Below are positions 31,868-44,990 of a stretch of DNA of 64,000 bases, piece after piece. Position numbers and translations under genes: made by a program. Every line of letters begins with the position of its first letter. Position 1 is the stretch's first letter. Below the pieces are notes generated by a model, which did no database searches, had not been told where the DNA came from, and saw only the letters and a program-made list of their open reading frames with translations. Where the stretch lies: NCBI RefSeq assembly GCF_019320115.1, contig NC_089581.1, forward strand, positions 96,381,316-96,445,315, in the 5' to 3' direction. This stretch comes from Miscanthus floridulus. Taxonomy: Eukaryota; Streptophyta; Magnoliopsida; Poales; Poaceae.

Positions 31868-33185
31868 TGTAACATCCGTGTTTTTACATCATATTAAAAA
31901 CCACTAAAATTTTAAACTTTTTAAAACTTTACAACAATTAAAATGTGATTAGTTTATTTTCCCGCGAAACCCTTTTTAAAAAGAAAATGTTTTCCGAAAA
32001 CCCTTGCATCAAAACCCACCATATGCATTTAGATTAGATTGTTGGAATTGCTTGAGTGCTTGAATGTTTGAATGCCTACTTGAATGCTTGAGTGTTTGCT
32101 TTCTGGGATTTATTTGAGGCACCAAGAGTTTTCCTTAAATTTCCAATTCCATGCACAGCGAATTATTTAAAATCCTTTCTTTTGGACAATGCATTCTCTT
32201 ATTATAAAAGCCTCCCCATTATTAAATTATAGATTTAGTTTTCAAATTACATTTTAGTTAATTTCTTTTCCTTGAAATATTTAGAAATGCATAGATGTTA
32301 GTATTACAATCTTTTGATGCTCTAGGAACTAGAAATACATCGTCTATCTATTAAAAAAAGGAAATAGTACATAAACGATACTTTGTTCCCTTCTTACAAT
32401 TAATTAGAAGTTAATAAAGTTATTTCGGAGGTACATACGTATAGGTATATATACATACATTGTTACATTGCCTGTTTATTATTTATAAAAAGGAAAAAGA
32501 AAACTCTTCACTGTGTATGCACTCCCTCTTCACCACAAGGCCCAGCCCAAGTGCTCCCTCGGCTTGGCCCAGGGCGCACGGCACCACCGTGCCCGCGCCG
32601 TGCCTTCTCCGCTTCGTCTCCACGTACGCCGCGCCCTCCACCACGAGCACGTGAAACATGGCCGGAGATATTTCCGTGGCGACCCACCTTCTCTGCTGTC
32701 GTTTCCGGCGTCGTTCTTATCCTCTCTGGATTCTCCGTCGACAGCCGAGCACCATGGCCAGCAAATATCTCCACGACGGCAACCGACGTACTGTACACCA
32801 CCGCCTTGCCCGCGCCTATAAAAGGGTGTCGAGGTCGCCATTGGGGAAGCACCAAGGAGCTCGAGCACAGCTGAGGATGACGGAGCCGCTGCCACCTCAC
32901 GTCCGCCGCGCCGGAGTCGCCGAGCCCGCTCCAGGCATCGCCGTCGAGTCGCCGCCGCTCTGGCATCCCACGCCACCGGAGCCAAGCCCCTCGCCGTGCC
33001 GCGTTCCCCGCTCTGCTCTGTTCCCCAACCCCATCTCCCTTCCCTGCTCTGCACCCCTGTTCTCTCCGCGCCCTCGCTCTTTGTCCATCACTTCTCTCTG
33101 CCTCGCTCCTTCTTTTCTCTCTCTCGCTGAGCGAACGGTGGGAGCGGACGCAGCCGAACCATCAGTGCCGGTCCATCAATTTTAA
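31868..33185 (+). repeat. Gypsy-type LTR start with promoter
   Basis: TGTAACATCCGTG at 31868 is a typical gypsy LTR opening and cuts into the copia RT reading. A 640-bp AT-rich part is followed by a GC-rich promoter-like part and a TATA box at 32817. Several overlapping open frames in the GC-rich part (for example 32658-33185) have no recognisable domain and are put down to base composition. The five bases before the LTR are ATAGT; the matching right flank was not found. Confidence 0.55.
32817..32823 (+). promoter_or_regulatory. TATA box in gypsy LTR
   Basis: TATAAAA in CGCGCCTATAAAAGGGTGTC, with GC-rich flanks. Confidence 0.5.
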
Positions 33186-33800
33186 GGGCCCTCTGCCGAT
33201 CTCAAGTCGCAACGGCCTCTTTTGACCATGTATAAAATCTAATAATATAAATTAAAAAATATATTTATAGATGTATGATAATTATCGAGGAACAATGTAG
33301 AGTAAAAAGGCAATATATTCGTGTTTTTTCTCACCCATGACAAATATTTCTTAGGTAAAATTCTAACACCTAAATTAGAAGAAAAATATGACTATATGGG
33401 TACAAAGTACTAGAAGTCTGGAATACTATACAAATAATTAATTTGGATTAAAAATAAAAAAAAATACCTTGGGCCTAAACAGCTGATCGGTGTTGTCGTC
33501 GTGGAGCCCTGCCTAGTCGTCGTCCTCATGCGCCGTGTTCGTGTCTTCGGTAGTCCAGCTCTTCGCGGCGGCGCGGCTCGTCAGCTCCACGTGTGTAAAG
33601 CGCACGTCGCGAACTCACGATCAGAGTGTGTTGTGTGCAGCGTGACTCCTCGCCTCCTCTCTACCCGAGGGTCATGGGAAAAGGAAACTAGGAAGGGAAA
33701 AGGAAACTAGGAAGGAAATACCAATATTGTCTTTTTGGGCCGCCTGACCAGTTCTATGTCTCTCTTCTCATTAGTTTGCTAATACCTAATCGATTATTAG
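33186..33800. other. AT-rich insert and flank, unclassified
   Basis: 33186-33480 is AT-rich and breaks the GC-rich LTR part abruptly after a TTTTAAGGGCCCT motif. A short GC-rich block follows (33480-33660), with a 16-base GGAAAAGGAAACTAGGAA repeat near 33680. No gene recognised. Confidence 0.3.
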
Positions 33801-33960
33801 GCCGTTCGGCTGGCCTGAAAAATAAGCCAAAATACTATTCCGGCTAGATTGTTATGAGAGAAAAATATTATTCTGATGGGAAGGCACTGTTCATGTGAAC
33901 AGTGCCCTCGTGAGTGGGCTGGCCAGCACCAGCCTAGCCAGCCAGCCTGCCGAACAGGCG
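33801..33960. mobile_element. Small MITE (about 160 bp)
   Basis: The left end GGCCGTTCGGCTGGCCTG and the right end, inverted, GCCTGTTCGGCAGGCTGG form terminal inverted repeats. The interior TATTCCGGCTAGATTGTTATGAGAG is typical of a short MITE family common in grasses. The target duplication is not clear. Confidence 0.6.
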
Positions 33961-34700
33961 GTATATGATCTGGGGGTTTGTATATCTGGGCTTGAGCCCC
34001 TCCTCCACTTGGGCCCTCGACCGTCGCACCTCGTGCTCTACCCCTAGGGCCGGCACTGTGAACCATGACGCCGCTGCCTGCTCTCTCCACCTTGCTCCAC
34101 GCCGCCGAAGCACTATTGCTCCCCCGGCGTCCTGACCTGTCCATCTCCTCTCTCTCTCCCTCTCTCTACCATTCTCTCTCTCTTTCTCCTCTCTCCCTCT
34201 CGTTGCTCTAGTGCCCGGATGGGGTGAAGAGAAGGAACATGAGCCAAAGGACGCTGCTGGCTCGGTGTCGACCTGAGGCCACTACCGTCGGTGCCCCACG
34301 CCTTGCTATTCCCGTCTTGCCTTGCTCTCTATCCCTCTCCCTTTCTCTCCCCCTCTCGCTCCTCCTCCCGGTTGACTAAACGAATGGAACCGCCCCGGCC
34401 TAATCCTTCGAGAGGTCTGAGGACATCTGCCCCCAGGCCACATCGTTCGGCCCAATGGCCGCATGCCACCACACCAAGCGAGGCCCACTCGGCAGCCTCT
34501 ACCTTCCCCCTCTCCTTTCGAAGTAGGCGCAGCTCACGTGAACCACACAGGGGACAGAGAGCAGTCCACAGATCGGTGTACAACACAGTGCTGGTCAGCT
34601 CTAACGCTTGACTAGACCCACACGTTAGTCTCTGAGCTAGAGTAGAGTTGCTAGGCGTACACGGGAATCATACACAGGAATATAAAAGGTAAGCTTATTA
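33961..34700. other. GC-rich LTR-like stretch, no gene
   Basis: CT-rich leader-like tracts (34140-34200) and overlapping open frames on both strands without a domain. Probably retrotransposon LTR or leader. Confidence 0.35.
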
Positions 34701-36398
34701 ACTACGGATTTTTTTTAGAAAATTCGAAAATAAACTAGAGTCACCCTAGATCATACCTAGATAATTGGCACTCATATTCATTAGATAAAATGGTAGAAAT
34801 AAAATGCATGTTCCATTCCATTCGCATTTAGCCAATAAACTTCAATAATTTATATCTTGTTCGTCTTAATTTCGAGTTTCAAAATTCTTTCACCATAAGT
34901 CTCCTAAAATAAAACCCTACACATTTGCATCCTTTTTCCTATTTTTTTGTGCCCACTTAAATTCTAGATATGTTTTCTTTTCATTTCTTTCATTTAATAA
35001 TAACCCATAGTACTCTTCACCATAGTAGTAGCTAGCCCCATATATTCGCGTATATGTGTGTACCATGACATACTTGAATACGTCCGTAACCAATCACCTA
35101 AAATGGTAACGACCCATATATGCATACATGGATATGGCTGATACTCGGGTATACACCTATGTATGGCTAACTTTTTCTTCCGCCCTTTTCTAACCTAACT
35201 AACCCGAGGCACATACATATGCATGTGCATATGTGTCACTAACCCAGTGGACCTGTAGAAAGCCTGACCTAGTCATGTTTCTCTTTTAGGTTCACATAAT
35301 AGTGAAATATAATAACGTGGTCAAGTTTTCCACTAGATCACCACCACTCTAACTTGACCCGTTGGAACCATACCCTTTGAATGAAATCCCTCTATCCAAA
35401 CCTTACTTCAGGTTGACATGATAATGGTAACCTAGCTAACAACCCATCACCCAATAGGACTGTAATAGAACCGTCCAATTTATAAGAGCACAAGTACAAT
35501 AGCAATCACCGAAGCGATCAAACTATCATACTTGAGCCCATTTAAACCTGGTAGTCCAATGAAATCACGAAGGATCTTAAGCAAACCAACATATAAACCA
35601 AGATCGTACATGATTCAACACAACCAGTCACATGTTACATCATAGTTCACAAATAGTTCACAAGTATCTCACATACATCAGAGTTCACATAGTTATTACA
35701 AACCAAGTTCAAATAGCAGAAGCAAAGTAGTTTGACATCAACATCACACTTAGTTCAAATACATGCTAGTACCATGGTCATTTCCAACAAAAGCAGAAAG
35801 AGGGGATAACTCAGGAGTACCATGCCCCATGGTTTAGTCCTCATCCACAATAGGATGAAGGCAGTTCTTATAGTACCCATGATACATCATGTCATCTGCA
35901 ACAAGAGGGATTAAACCCTGAGTACGAAAATGTACTAAGCTAGACTTACCCGTCATAAACCAGAAATAATATGACGCCATGGACTATGCAAGGCTTTATC
36001 AGTGGAGTTGGCTTGACAACATTTTGCATAAAAGCTTAAGTAACATAACTTGGAGATTTAGTACCTCTAGCATCAATTTGAATACCTATTCAATTAAGCG
36101 TGTCTAGATTAGCACCTATACTAGAGCAATCACTTGATTAAGCTAACAAGCATTAGTAACCATATCCGATATAATAATTTGAGCATCATCATAACCATCA
36201 AGTTTCCATTAAGTTACTCTATGTTGCCACTGCTCAGTTAAGTTCTCACTATCTGAAAGAGATGGTGATTCGAATCGATTTCTAGCCAGCTGAGGAATTA
36301 TTCCTAACACAAACCCATACTTCTGTCATCGGGGTCGCATCGAGTCACCTTTTGTACAACTTAGGAACCAACTTCATGGGTTCGATCAGCGTCGCACC
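34701..36398 (-). repeat. Gypsy LTR-like sequence, left of solo LTR
   Basis: Noncoding. On the minus strand it shows the GTACTCAGGGTTTAATCCCT-type phrase (about 35910) common in transcribed parts of grass gypsy LTRs. It continues directly at 40685 once the solo LTR and one GCACC are removed. Confidence 0.5.
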
Positions 36399-38714
36399 TA
36401 AAATGACCTGATTTCCACGAAGGGAAATCCACAGAGTTGAAGTGTAATAAGACCGTTGTAGATCATATTACCCAAATTTCCAGTCGAATACCACATCCAT
36501 ACAACGATAATATTAGAGTACAAATAGTGTGGAATTACATAATTTATTACATCGATGCATTGGCGGAATCAAAAGTAGCATTCATTCAGAATAGCTTGAA
36601 GATAAGATCGCCAAACTCGAGTGTAGGCACGAACCCCTCAACCGTCAAACTCCTCGAAGCTATACTCCTTAGCAGAACCTATGTGCCAAAATTTATCAGT
36701 ACGATTTATACTGGCCACTCCCACCCTATGAGCATTGCTTTGTGGAAATTGAATGCAAGTTGGATATAATCAAAAGGAACCTATAAGGCTGGGGTTTCCT
36801 ATGTATTAGCATGTCTAGTATATAATAATAGTTGGTCAAGTTTTAACACCATTCCCACATACATTCCACCCCATTCCCTTTCCAGAGCCAGGTTTCGATC
36901 CTAGGATCGATATACCACCGTCTCCACACCATCACCATACCATCGCTCAGTCGACAGGCCAACTCCCTCTTGGCACTGTCTCAAGGCCCGTAGCCCCTAG
37001 CTACGACCGACTCTTTCTCTCGGGGAAAGAAGAGAAGGTCTCATCTCACTATCCAGTTTAAGCGAAACCTAGGAAAGGTCCATAGCCGACAAGTCGGCAC
37101 ATGTATTGATCGATCAACCATACACTCTGTAGAGGTTTCACATACCCACAAGATAGCCATCCTCGATGGTGCCCCGTCTAGGCAGATTCTGGCCACTTGC
37201 TAGCCTAGAACGATGCCACCCTACCTCTCAGCCCTGGAACATCCCAAGTCTAGTTTGGGATGGCTGATAATGTGAGTCGTAGACAGAGCCGGGGCCCTCT
37301 GGATGTCAAGAGCCAGGTCTACAAGGCCTCCTAAAGTCTCGGAAGGGTGTGGGAGAAACCGCGCGCCCCATACCTCCTTGCACACGTTCGCCTAGCAGTA
37401 GTGGCATTGTTCTACCAAGTAGTCCGACCATCCCGCACCATATAGGGCGAGTGGGATGTAAAGGATTCGTGGTGAGTCTGAGTACTAGTAAGTCCTTAGG
37501 GATTGACCAAGCCAGAATGTCTTCATCAGGGTTTCCATTTTTACGTGCCACCATAGCACCTCTATCCTAGGCTCCACCTCTCCGAGGTTCACACCCAAGG
37601 ACACCTCCAATTACCATTTACCCACCACAGGTATTCCATATCCAAGTGCCCAGGTAGCACCACATGGCAAGACTTGCCCTAGGCTTGTCGTATACTCCAA
37701 CTTGGTCGACACAACCCTCACCCTCCACACACCCAAGTCACACACGCAGCACTCTCCCCATAGTCCAGATAACACCAGTTTCCACCACGCATTAATGTAG
37801 TATACGCGTAGTAGAAGTATAAGCAATGAAATATAGTAGTAAGCGTGTGTCTAGCCTAATAGCAGGGTATGTAGGGGTAAGGTTGCGTCAAGGTAAAGGC
37901 CATCAAGTAAGCATACTACCATGCAAGTCCTATCATAGTATGATTATAACAGTAAAGTAAAGCAATAGCAGTTCTACATTAGCCATGCGTAAATAGGTGC
38001 TACAAGATTGGGTGGGATGTGGCACCTTCAGTGTAGTCGTCTCCGTACTCCTCACGGTACTCTCGATCCTCGTCCTTCTGGTTCTCCTCCGAGTCTGCAA
38101 ACAATCGCATTATAGTCGCGTTAGCGACGTCTATAGAATAGCACAAAGAAGTAATGAAAATTCAAAAGAGTCAAATGCACTCAAACATGGGTTCATTGCG
38201 TAAGGCTCGATTTTAGATGAATTTTGGTCCTAGTTACATATTTTTCTGAGGTCATATGAATTAGTTATGAATTTCTAAAGTTTAATTCATCTCTGAAATT
38301 GGAAAAGGCCAAATTAATCCTGGGCTAACACGTGTCACGCTGTGACTGGTCCACATGGCATGCTGACGTCAGCATGACGTCATCGGCTCGGCTCTGAGCT
38401 GACAAGTGGGGTCCTGCTTGGCGGTGTCACTAACATGTGGCCCCGGTCGACGGTCAATGTTTGACCAGTCAATGGTCAATACAGGTCGAGTCCAAACTGG
38501 GCCGGTTGGGCCTAGATACGGGTTGGGCTTTGCCTGCCATGTGGCGCGCGCTGGTGTGGCCATGTCATCATACTGGGTCACTAACGGGCCGTGGTCCACG
38601 GGCGCAGGTGAGGCGCGGTTCATGGTGAACCTGCCTGCGTTGGTCCATAGACCGCAGAACCGGTCCATGAAGGACTGGGTCCACTTACTCCTTCCCAGGG
38701 TTTGGTTCACGTGC

Positions 38715-38935
38715 ACGATGTGGTCGTGGTTGGAGCTCGGTGGAGCTGCTCGAGACATGGTCAGCGTGGTCGTGGTCGGCGAGGTCGTGGTCGGAGCTGC
38801 CCGGGACATGGTCGTTGTCGGCGAGGTCATGGTCGGAGCTACTCGGCGGAGCTGCTCAGGACATGGTTAGCGTGGTCATGGTCGGTGAGGTCATGGTCGG
38901 CGAGGTCGTGGTTGGAGCTGCTCGGCGATGGGAAA
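38715..38935 (+). repeat. GGTCGTGGTCGGCGAGGT minisatellite in solo LTR
   Basis: Irregular tandem copies of GGTCATGGTCGGCGAGGTC and GGAGCTGCTCGGGACATGG modules. Not present at the equivalent place in the 5' and 3' LTRs (9770 and 17880 regions). Confidence 0.75.
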
Positions 38936-39943
38936 ATCCTCTTCTCTTCCCCGACGGGGCTCTCGCCGGCGGTGAGGTCACCGATGAGCTCCCACGGCGG
39001 CGCTAGCGTCCGATTAGGGTAGGCAATAGTTTTCCCCAAGCCTTGGCAATTGCAATGGTGGGGTCAGGGCAACAGCTAGGGCTTCATAGGGTCCTGGCCA
39101 CAGTGAACAGCGGCGTGGGTTCGTTGGTGTGCATGAACAGGGCTGCAGTGGTAGCAATAGCCTAGTTGGAGGAGCGTGTGAGCTCCACGGTGCTTCTACG
39201 ACCATGGTGGGCGTGTTGGAGGAGCTCCTGGTGCTCCCAGTGGCTCTGGCCATGGTGGTGGGGGCAAAACAGAGGCGGTGGCGCTTCGACGAGGTGAGGT
39301 GCGGCAACATAGGGATCCGGTGGGCTTCTTCCTCGACTAAGGTGAGCGCGGTGTGACTCTCATCATGGCGGAGCTAGTTGGGGTGTCAACGGTGCCTTTA
39401 CCGCAACATAGAAGATGCGGTGGTCTCGCCATGGTTGTGCTCTCGGCCATGGTGAGCATGCCCGTGCATTGTGCTCCTGTTCTGATGTACAACGTCATGG
39501 CTGGGGTCCTCCTTTTGGCTGATGGCAGCGCGCACGGCGCGTCCTGGGTCTCGGCAAGCGTGGCCATGGCGGTCTCCCTAGCTAACTAGTTGGGCTAGGC
39601 CGGAGCTCAAAGCTTCAGCAAGGTTTCGATCATGGCGGTGCATGTTCCATTTGGCTAGGGAGGTGGTCTCAGCAAGATGGCTCACCGTAGGGGTCGTGGC
39701 GGTAGGATGGTGGTGCAATGGCGAGGTGAGGCCGTGATGAGGCGATGTAGTGCCGTGCCAAGCAGCTACATCGCTACAACTGATCGGGGCGGCGCTCCTG
39801 GCTCCGGTGAGGTCCTCCCCATAGCGGCTTCCTTCTCCACCTTGCTTCTCCCTCCTCTCTCTCTCTCGGCTTGACGCTATGTGGTGCTGTGCCACCAGCG
39901 GCGGTGGCGAACGGGCTAAGGGTTAGGGCTCACGGACGTTGGC

Positions 39944-39950
39944 TTTTATA
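39944..39950 (-). promoter_or_regulatory. TATA box of the solo LTR
   Basis: TATAAAA on the minus strand in GGAGCTCGGCTATAAAAGCC, corresponding to 8708 and 16809. It may still drive transcription leftwards, with no element behind it. Confidence 0.5.
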
Positions 39951-40684
39951 GCCGAGCTCCAAGGGCTCCAATGGCGGACGGCGATCGGGCGGTGGTGATA
40001 CATGCGGCGCATCCAACGGCTCTCATGCGGTTGCATAGGCGCGGTGCAAGGGGAACAAGGTCATGTGATTTGTGTGACCTTGGGCCCACGCCTACCACGC
40101 TGGTTAGCTCCCGGACGTGTGGTGGAGAATGCGTGGGCGAGGGGAAGAAGATGCTACTGTGCTGACAAGCGGGGTCGGGTTGTCAGGCGCTTGGCGCGTT
40201 GTGGTTGTGTGCTGCATGTGATGGCTGACGAGCGGGCTTAGCTTGTCAGCGGTTGTGCCCATGCGAGTGGCGATGCTGGGCCAGCTTCGTAGGCTACGCG
40301 CATGAAAGGGTAGGTGGGCTAGTTTGCAAAGCCGAGCAGGCCTGGGCTGCTGCTGCTCCCTCTTCTTTCCTTTCTCTTTTATTTGTTGCCAATTTGGTTA
40401 GAGTTTATCATAAATATTTAGTAAGTTAGTTAAACATCACATAAGGCAAAAGAATCCAAATCACAAGTGGGATTAAGGATGCATGCATGATTTATTTATT
40501 TAGGAGTTTAATTACACATGTGGCATAAAACTAAACTATGCTTATGATCTTAACCTAGTTGGGTCGCATCCAATCCAAAAGTAGGGTTGGGCTTCTATAT
40601 GTGTCACTCATCATCACATAGGGCAAGACAAAAATTTTGTATTTGTGATTTTTGGTGTGTGGATTTTTGGGTTGTTACAGCACC

Positions 40685-43412
40685 CTCAGAGATTCTACTA
40701 GTCTGCTAGGAAGTTCAAGCCCAGCCTGCCCTTGGATTCACACCACTGGCTCTTTGCACATCCTTACTGCCTTCCAGTGTGCGCACTTTCACTTACCGAA
40801 GCCCTGCCTAAATTGAGCTACTCGGCTTCGCGGTGGGAATGACTTATCCGGCCAACTAAGTGCTAGGCATGTGATCAATATGACATGAGGACATACAACG
40901 AATCGGTCCTTAACTGACATAGATGGGGATAAATATGCACCAAGACCTCCATGCCTTGTGCTTCTCTATTACAATCCCGCCCGGTCTCCTTATTCATCAA
41001 CACATGGTTATTTCCACGATAGCAATTATAGCCTACCATGATTAGTTATCTACCTATATGTTTTAGGTGATAGGAAATCACCTGACTTCTACTGGACTAA
41101 GCAAGACTAAGCATATATTCGATCCTAGACCTACAAGGGATTCAAGATATATTTGTCTGGACAAGGATAATATATGCAGCAAGTGTTTCCAATCAACTCC
41201 TATAACATAATGCATCAAACATAAAGGGCACAAGTGATATTTGTAAAAACATAGGAGGCTTATAATGCTCCGGGGCTTGCCTTTCAAGAACGAGGAAGGT
41301 TGGTGGTCAGGACACTTAGGAAGATCTTCTAGACTCCTTCCGCCTAAACTTCCTGCTCCTGGGCTGCCTACTCATCCTCCTGATGCGTGGGTTCAAACTC
41401 GAGGAGCATCACTCCTTCTGGGGAACCTATTGCATGCATATGCACAAATGAGTATCACGAATGCATAAGAGATGAGATGATATGATAAATTGTACATGCA
41501 TGAGCATGGTTATCCGCAAGGTGCATGATAAGTTTGACATTCGTTGCCAAGGTAGATGTATGACTTTCTTCTAATTGATCTGTACTGAGTAGGTGCATAT
41601 CTCTTCTAGTAAGCTAAGGTAAAGTTGTTTATCATCAGTAAGAGGCTTAGAACCTACAACTAACAACTAATCTCAATTAGCCTAAGCATCTACACAAACA
41701 TCACATAAGGCAAACAACTACAATTGATTTAGTCATTTCCTGCTATAAATAGCAGCTACTTATTTTGGAAATAACTGGAGTTCTACTCAACCAAATACTA
41801 TGATCTTGGACTTTATGGAAAGCTTATAAAACTGCCAACAACTTTCGTATAGTCATCTCAAGATGATTCAACGGCTATCAAGGTCAAACAAAGTAATTTC
41901 CTTGATCTGTCCAGAAATTCTAGAGAATAAGCATTTCTGGAGAGCAACTTCTAACAGCTATAACTCTCAAACCATTTAGCCTATTGCCATGAAAATTTTA
42001 CACAAGCAAGATAAGTAAGTTATCTACACCTTTGTTATTGATAAGATTTACAGCAAACATCATCTTATCCATGCAATTTACTTAGCAACCAAAACTATCC
42101 GAATAGTCACTATAATTGAATTATAGAGCAATTAATATTTCACTGCATACAATCAATCAAATTTGGGCACAACCAAGGGTACCAACAATTCATAGGCATC
42201 ATACACACTCTAGAAAACATAATGGTCAAGCCCAAATAAATTATTTAAATGCATTTATTAATTTATTTGGACACTAAGGTGAAATAAGGAAATTATATCA
42301 AAAGTGCACAATAAATTCTGAGAAAATTACAGTATCCTACATATGTCCGCAAAGGTCTACTATATGGATTTCATGGCGTTTGGATAAGTATATCCATCTC
42401 TACAAAAATGACAAGTTGCATAGGCTTATTTTAGCCAAAATAGTTTAGCCTAGTGAAAAGTGTCAAACAACAGATTTCATATTTTTTCTACATTCATCCT
42501 AGCACCATATCACTATGTAAAAATTTGCATGATCATTAGTTATGTAGTTTTACCTCATTTATTTTCACTAGAAACTAGCAATTATTTAAGATTAAATAGG
42601 AAGACCATATTCCAAGCTTGCTTACTGTAGGTTTAGTAATTTTTTTAGCTAGAGCATGTGAACACAAGATGATCAAAATTGGAATCACTTTTTTATCACT
42701 TTCCTAGCTCAAGTTATGCATTTTACAAGATTGAAAACAATTTAAAAGCACTTATCTAGCTCCATTTGATTCTCCTAGAAAAATATCCCAAACAGTAGGT
42801 TTCATATTTTTATCAAATAGTACATATCATGATGAATCCAACAAAATTTGGTTCACTCAATTGGGACACTCCTAACTCTAGATATGAATTTTTGAAGTTT
42901 GTATTCAAATCTATTAAAAAGAAGAAAATCAAAACAAACACAGACTGACAGATGGGGCCCACGGTCAATGGGACCCACATGTCAATGAAACAGAATTTTG
43001 GATGGCATTTGACTGGTGATAGCTCGCCGACGGCGAGGTCTCTAGCGATGAGGTTACCTCCGTTGTGTTCCTCACGTCAACCTGCATCGGATGAGGTAGG
43101 TCGTTGGACCTCTATCGACGGTTGGCTACGGAGGCAACGCTAATGGCGGCTTGGCAAAGACGTGTGGCGGCGCTCCGGCCATCCCCGGCCATGCTGTGCT
43201 TGGGCAAGCACGGCTACAGCTTCATGGTGACCTAGCGGAGATATAGGGTTAGGTCTAGGTCACAGTGGAGCGACGCCGTGCTTTGGCTACGTGCATGGCG
43301 ATGCGGCGGCACACAGCGCACGATGGTGGTACTTTCCGTTGTAGCTAACTGGGGGCAAGAGGTGGGTCTCCATCTTTGGGAAAGACGCTATGGCTTTAGG
43401 AGATATGATACC
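40685..43412 (-). repeat. Gypsy LTR-like sequence, right of solo LTR
   Basis: Continuation of 34701-36398. Mostly AT-rich and noncoding, with a GC-rich promoter-like part at 42950-43330. Cut off at 43412 by the next LTR. Confidence 0.45.
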
Positions 43413-43722
43413 TATCGGTGTTTCGAGTAAACACCAATGAGTAAATTTGTGTTATTGCGCGTCTGGCCTGGATGGTGTGCTAAAGGGACATAAGGTTTAT
43501 ACTGGTTCAGGCAGAATGTCCCTGTGTCTAGTTCATGGCTACTGCTCATGTTATTAGCACCGAAAAGTTCATAGTAGGGGTTATAAATGGGCGAGAGAGG
43601 GACAATTCCTAAGTCTCTGATGGAAAGGTCGAATAGATGCTGAGAGCTTGGTTGCTACTCACCTATGTGTGATGTGATGCATGATGTGTTAAATTGATCC
43701 CCTTAGTGGGGTGCTCTGCCTT

Positions 43723-43732
43723 CCCTTTTATA
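43723..43732 (-). promoter_or_regulatory. TATA box of the minus-strand LTR
   Basis: CTATAAAAGG on the minus strand, followed by the usual LTR leader. Confidence 0.6.
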
Positions 43733-44339
43733 GACCAAGGGGGAGCAGGGATTATAGATGGAAGAAAGAAGAAAAACCAGAGGCAAAGGAGGTCCTTCAA
43801 AGATGTCGGGTCTTCCTTTTCCTCTGTGCAAGCCCCACTGACATGGCAGATGATGCCAGGGATAGCTCCACGCTGGGTGCATGTTTGCTGATCCTGATAG
43901 GGCCACACTAGGCATTTGTCCATTGATGATGCCATGTCTTGGCATTGTCAACAAGTTGTTGAGTCCCATCCCATCCTGATGGGCGGCGTGGTGGACCAGG
44001 GTGCTGATCTGCAGCCCTACGGGGAGTAGACGGCACAGTGACCGCATGTCCGTTACTATAGGTGATGCGAGTTTCCTCCTAAACCATAGTGGTTGTCGTA
44101 TGCTTCTGTCAAGATCTATGTCCGAGGGCAAATGGCGGCGCCCACAACACTGTAAGACAAATGTTAGCACCTACAACACTGTTTGGACTCTAACATGCCT
44201 GGAAGGTCTCAAAGCACCTTTCTGATCATATATTGGCGTACTTTCCTATAGGCGTGTAGGGTATGGTTCTTGGTACTATGGTTGACTTGAGTGCCCTGCC
44301 TTATCTGCGTGTGTAGTTAATGGCTAAGCAAGCGCATAA

Positions 44340-44990
44340 ACATCGAGCGAGGTGAACCCAGCCCCCAGATGTCGGGTAGGGCAGAGCTAGCCCTTAGATG
44401 TTGGGCAAGGTGGAGCCAGCCCTCAGGGGTCGGGCGAGGCAGAGCTAGCCCTCGGGGGTCAGGCGAGGCGGAGTCAGCCCTTAGACATCGGGCGATGTGG
44501 AGCCAGCCATCGGGGGTTGGGCGAGATAGAGTCTACCCTCAGACATTGAGCGAGGTGGAGCCAGCCCTCGCGTGTCGGGCGAGGTGGACTCTGCCCTCAG
44601 ACATTAGGCGAGGCAGTGCCAACCCTCGAACGTTAGGGCAAAAGATAGAGTCTACCCTCAGATGTGGGGCGAGGCAGAGCTAGGCCTTAGGGGTCAGGTG
44701 AGGCAGAGCCAGTCCTCAGACATTGGGCAAGGCAAAGCCAGCCCTCGGAGGTAGAGTGAGGCAAAGCTAGACCTCGAACGTTGGGTGAGGCAGAGTCTTC
44801 CCTTAGACATCGGGCGAGGCAGAGCCAGCCCTTAGGGGCTAGGCGAGGCGAAGCTAGCCCTCAGATGTTGGGCGAGGTGGAGCCAGCCCTTGGAAGTTAG
44901 CCTAAGGTGGAGTCAACCCTCAAGGGTCGGGTGAGACGGTACCTATGGCCATAGCGCCCATCGAGGCGGAGCCAACTCTCGAGGGTCAGA
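44340..44990 (-). repeat. 29-bp tandem array in the LTR U3 region
   Basis: About twenty imperfect copies of a unit like GAGCCAGCCCTCGGGGGTC + GGGCGAGGCG, strict 29-bp spacing over most of the array. 29 is not a multiple of three, so open frames crossing it (for example 44369-44683) shift through all phases. Confidence 0.85.

Larger units (their letters stand above)
36399..40679 (-). mobile_element. Solo LTR (4281 bp) of the long-LTR gypsy family
   Basis: Minus strand opens TGTAACAACCCAAAAATCC (40679 downward) and closes GGTCATTTTA at 36399, matching the LTR at 7653-12065 end to end in inverted orientation. GCACC lies directly on both sides (36394-36398 and 40680-40684). No primer-binding site, gag or pol is attached. 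This is the product of recombination between the two LTRs of a full element. Compared with the other copies it carries an extra minisatellite (38715-38935). Open frames inside are base-composition artefacts. Confidence 0.9.

Noticed and set aside
32508..33185. Open frames of 150-175 codons
   Set aside because: GC-rich LTR promoter region; all frames are open by base composition and none shows a domain.
43582..43588. TATAAAT on the plus strand
   Set aside because: The LTR runs on the minus strand, where CTATAAAAGG at 43723-43732 is in the right place; the plus-strand match is by chance.
44340..44990. Regular short repeats reminiscent of a CRISPR array
   Set aside because: The 29-bp units are directly adjacent without unique spacers and lie in a plant retrotransposon LTR.
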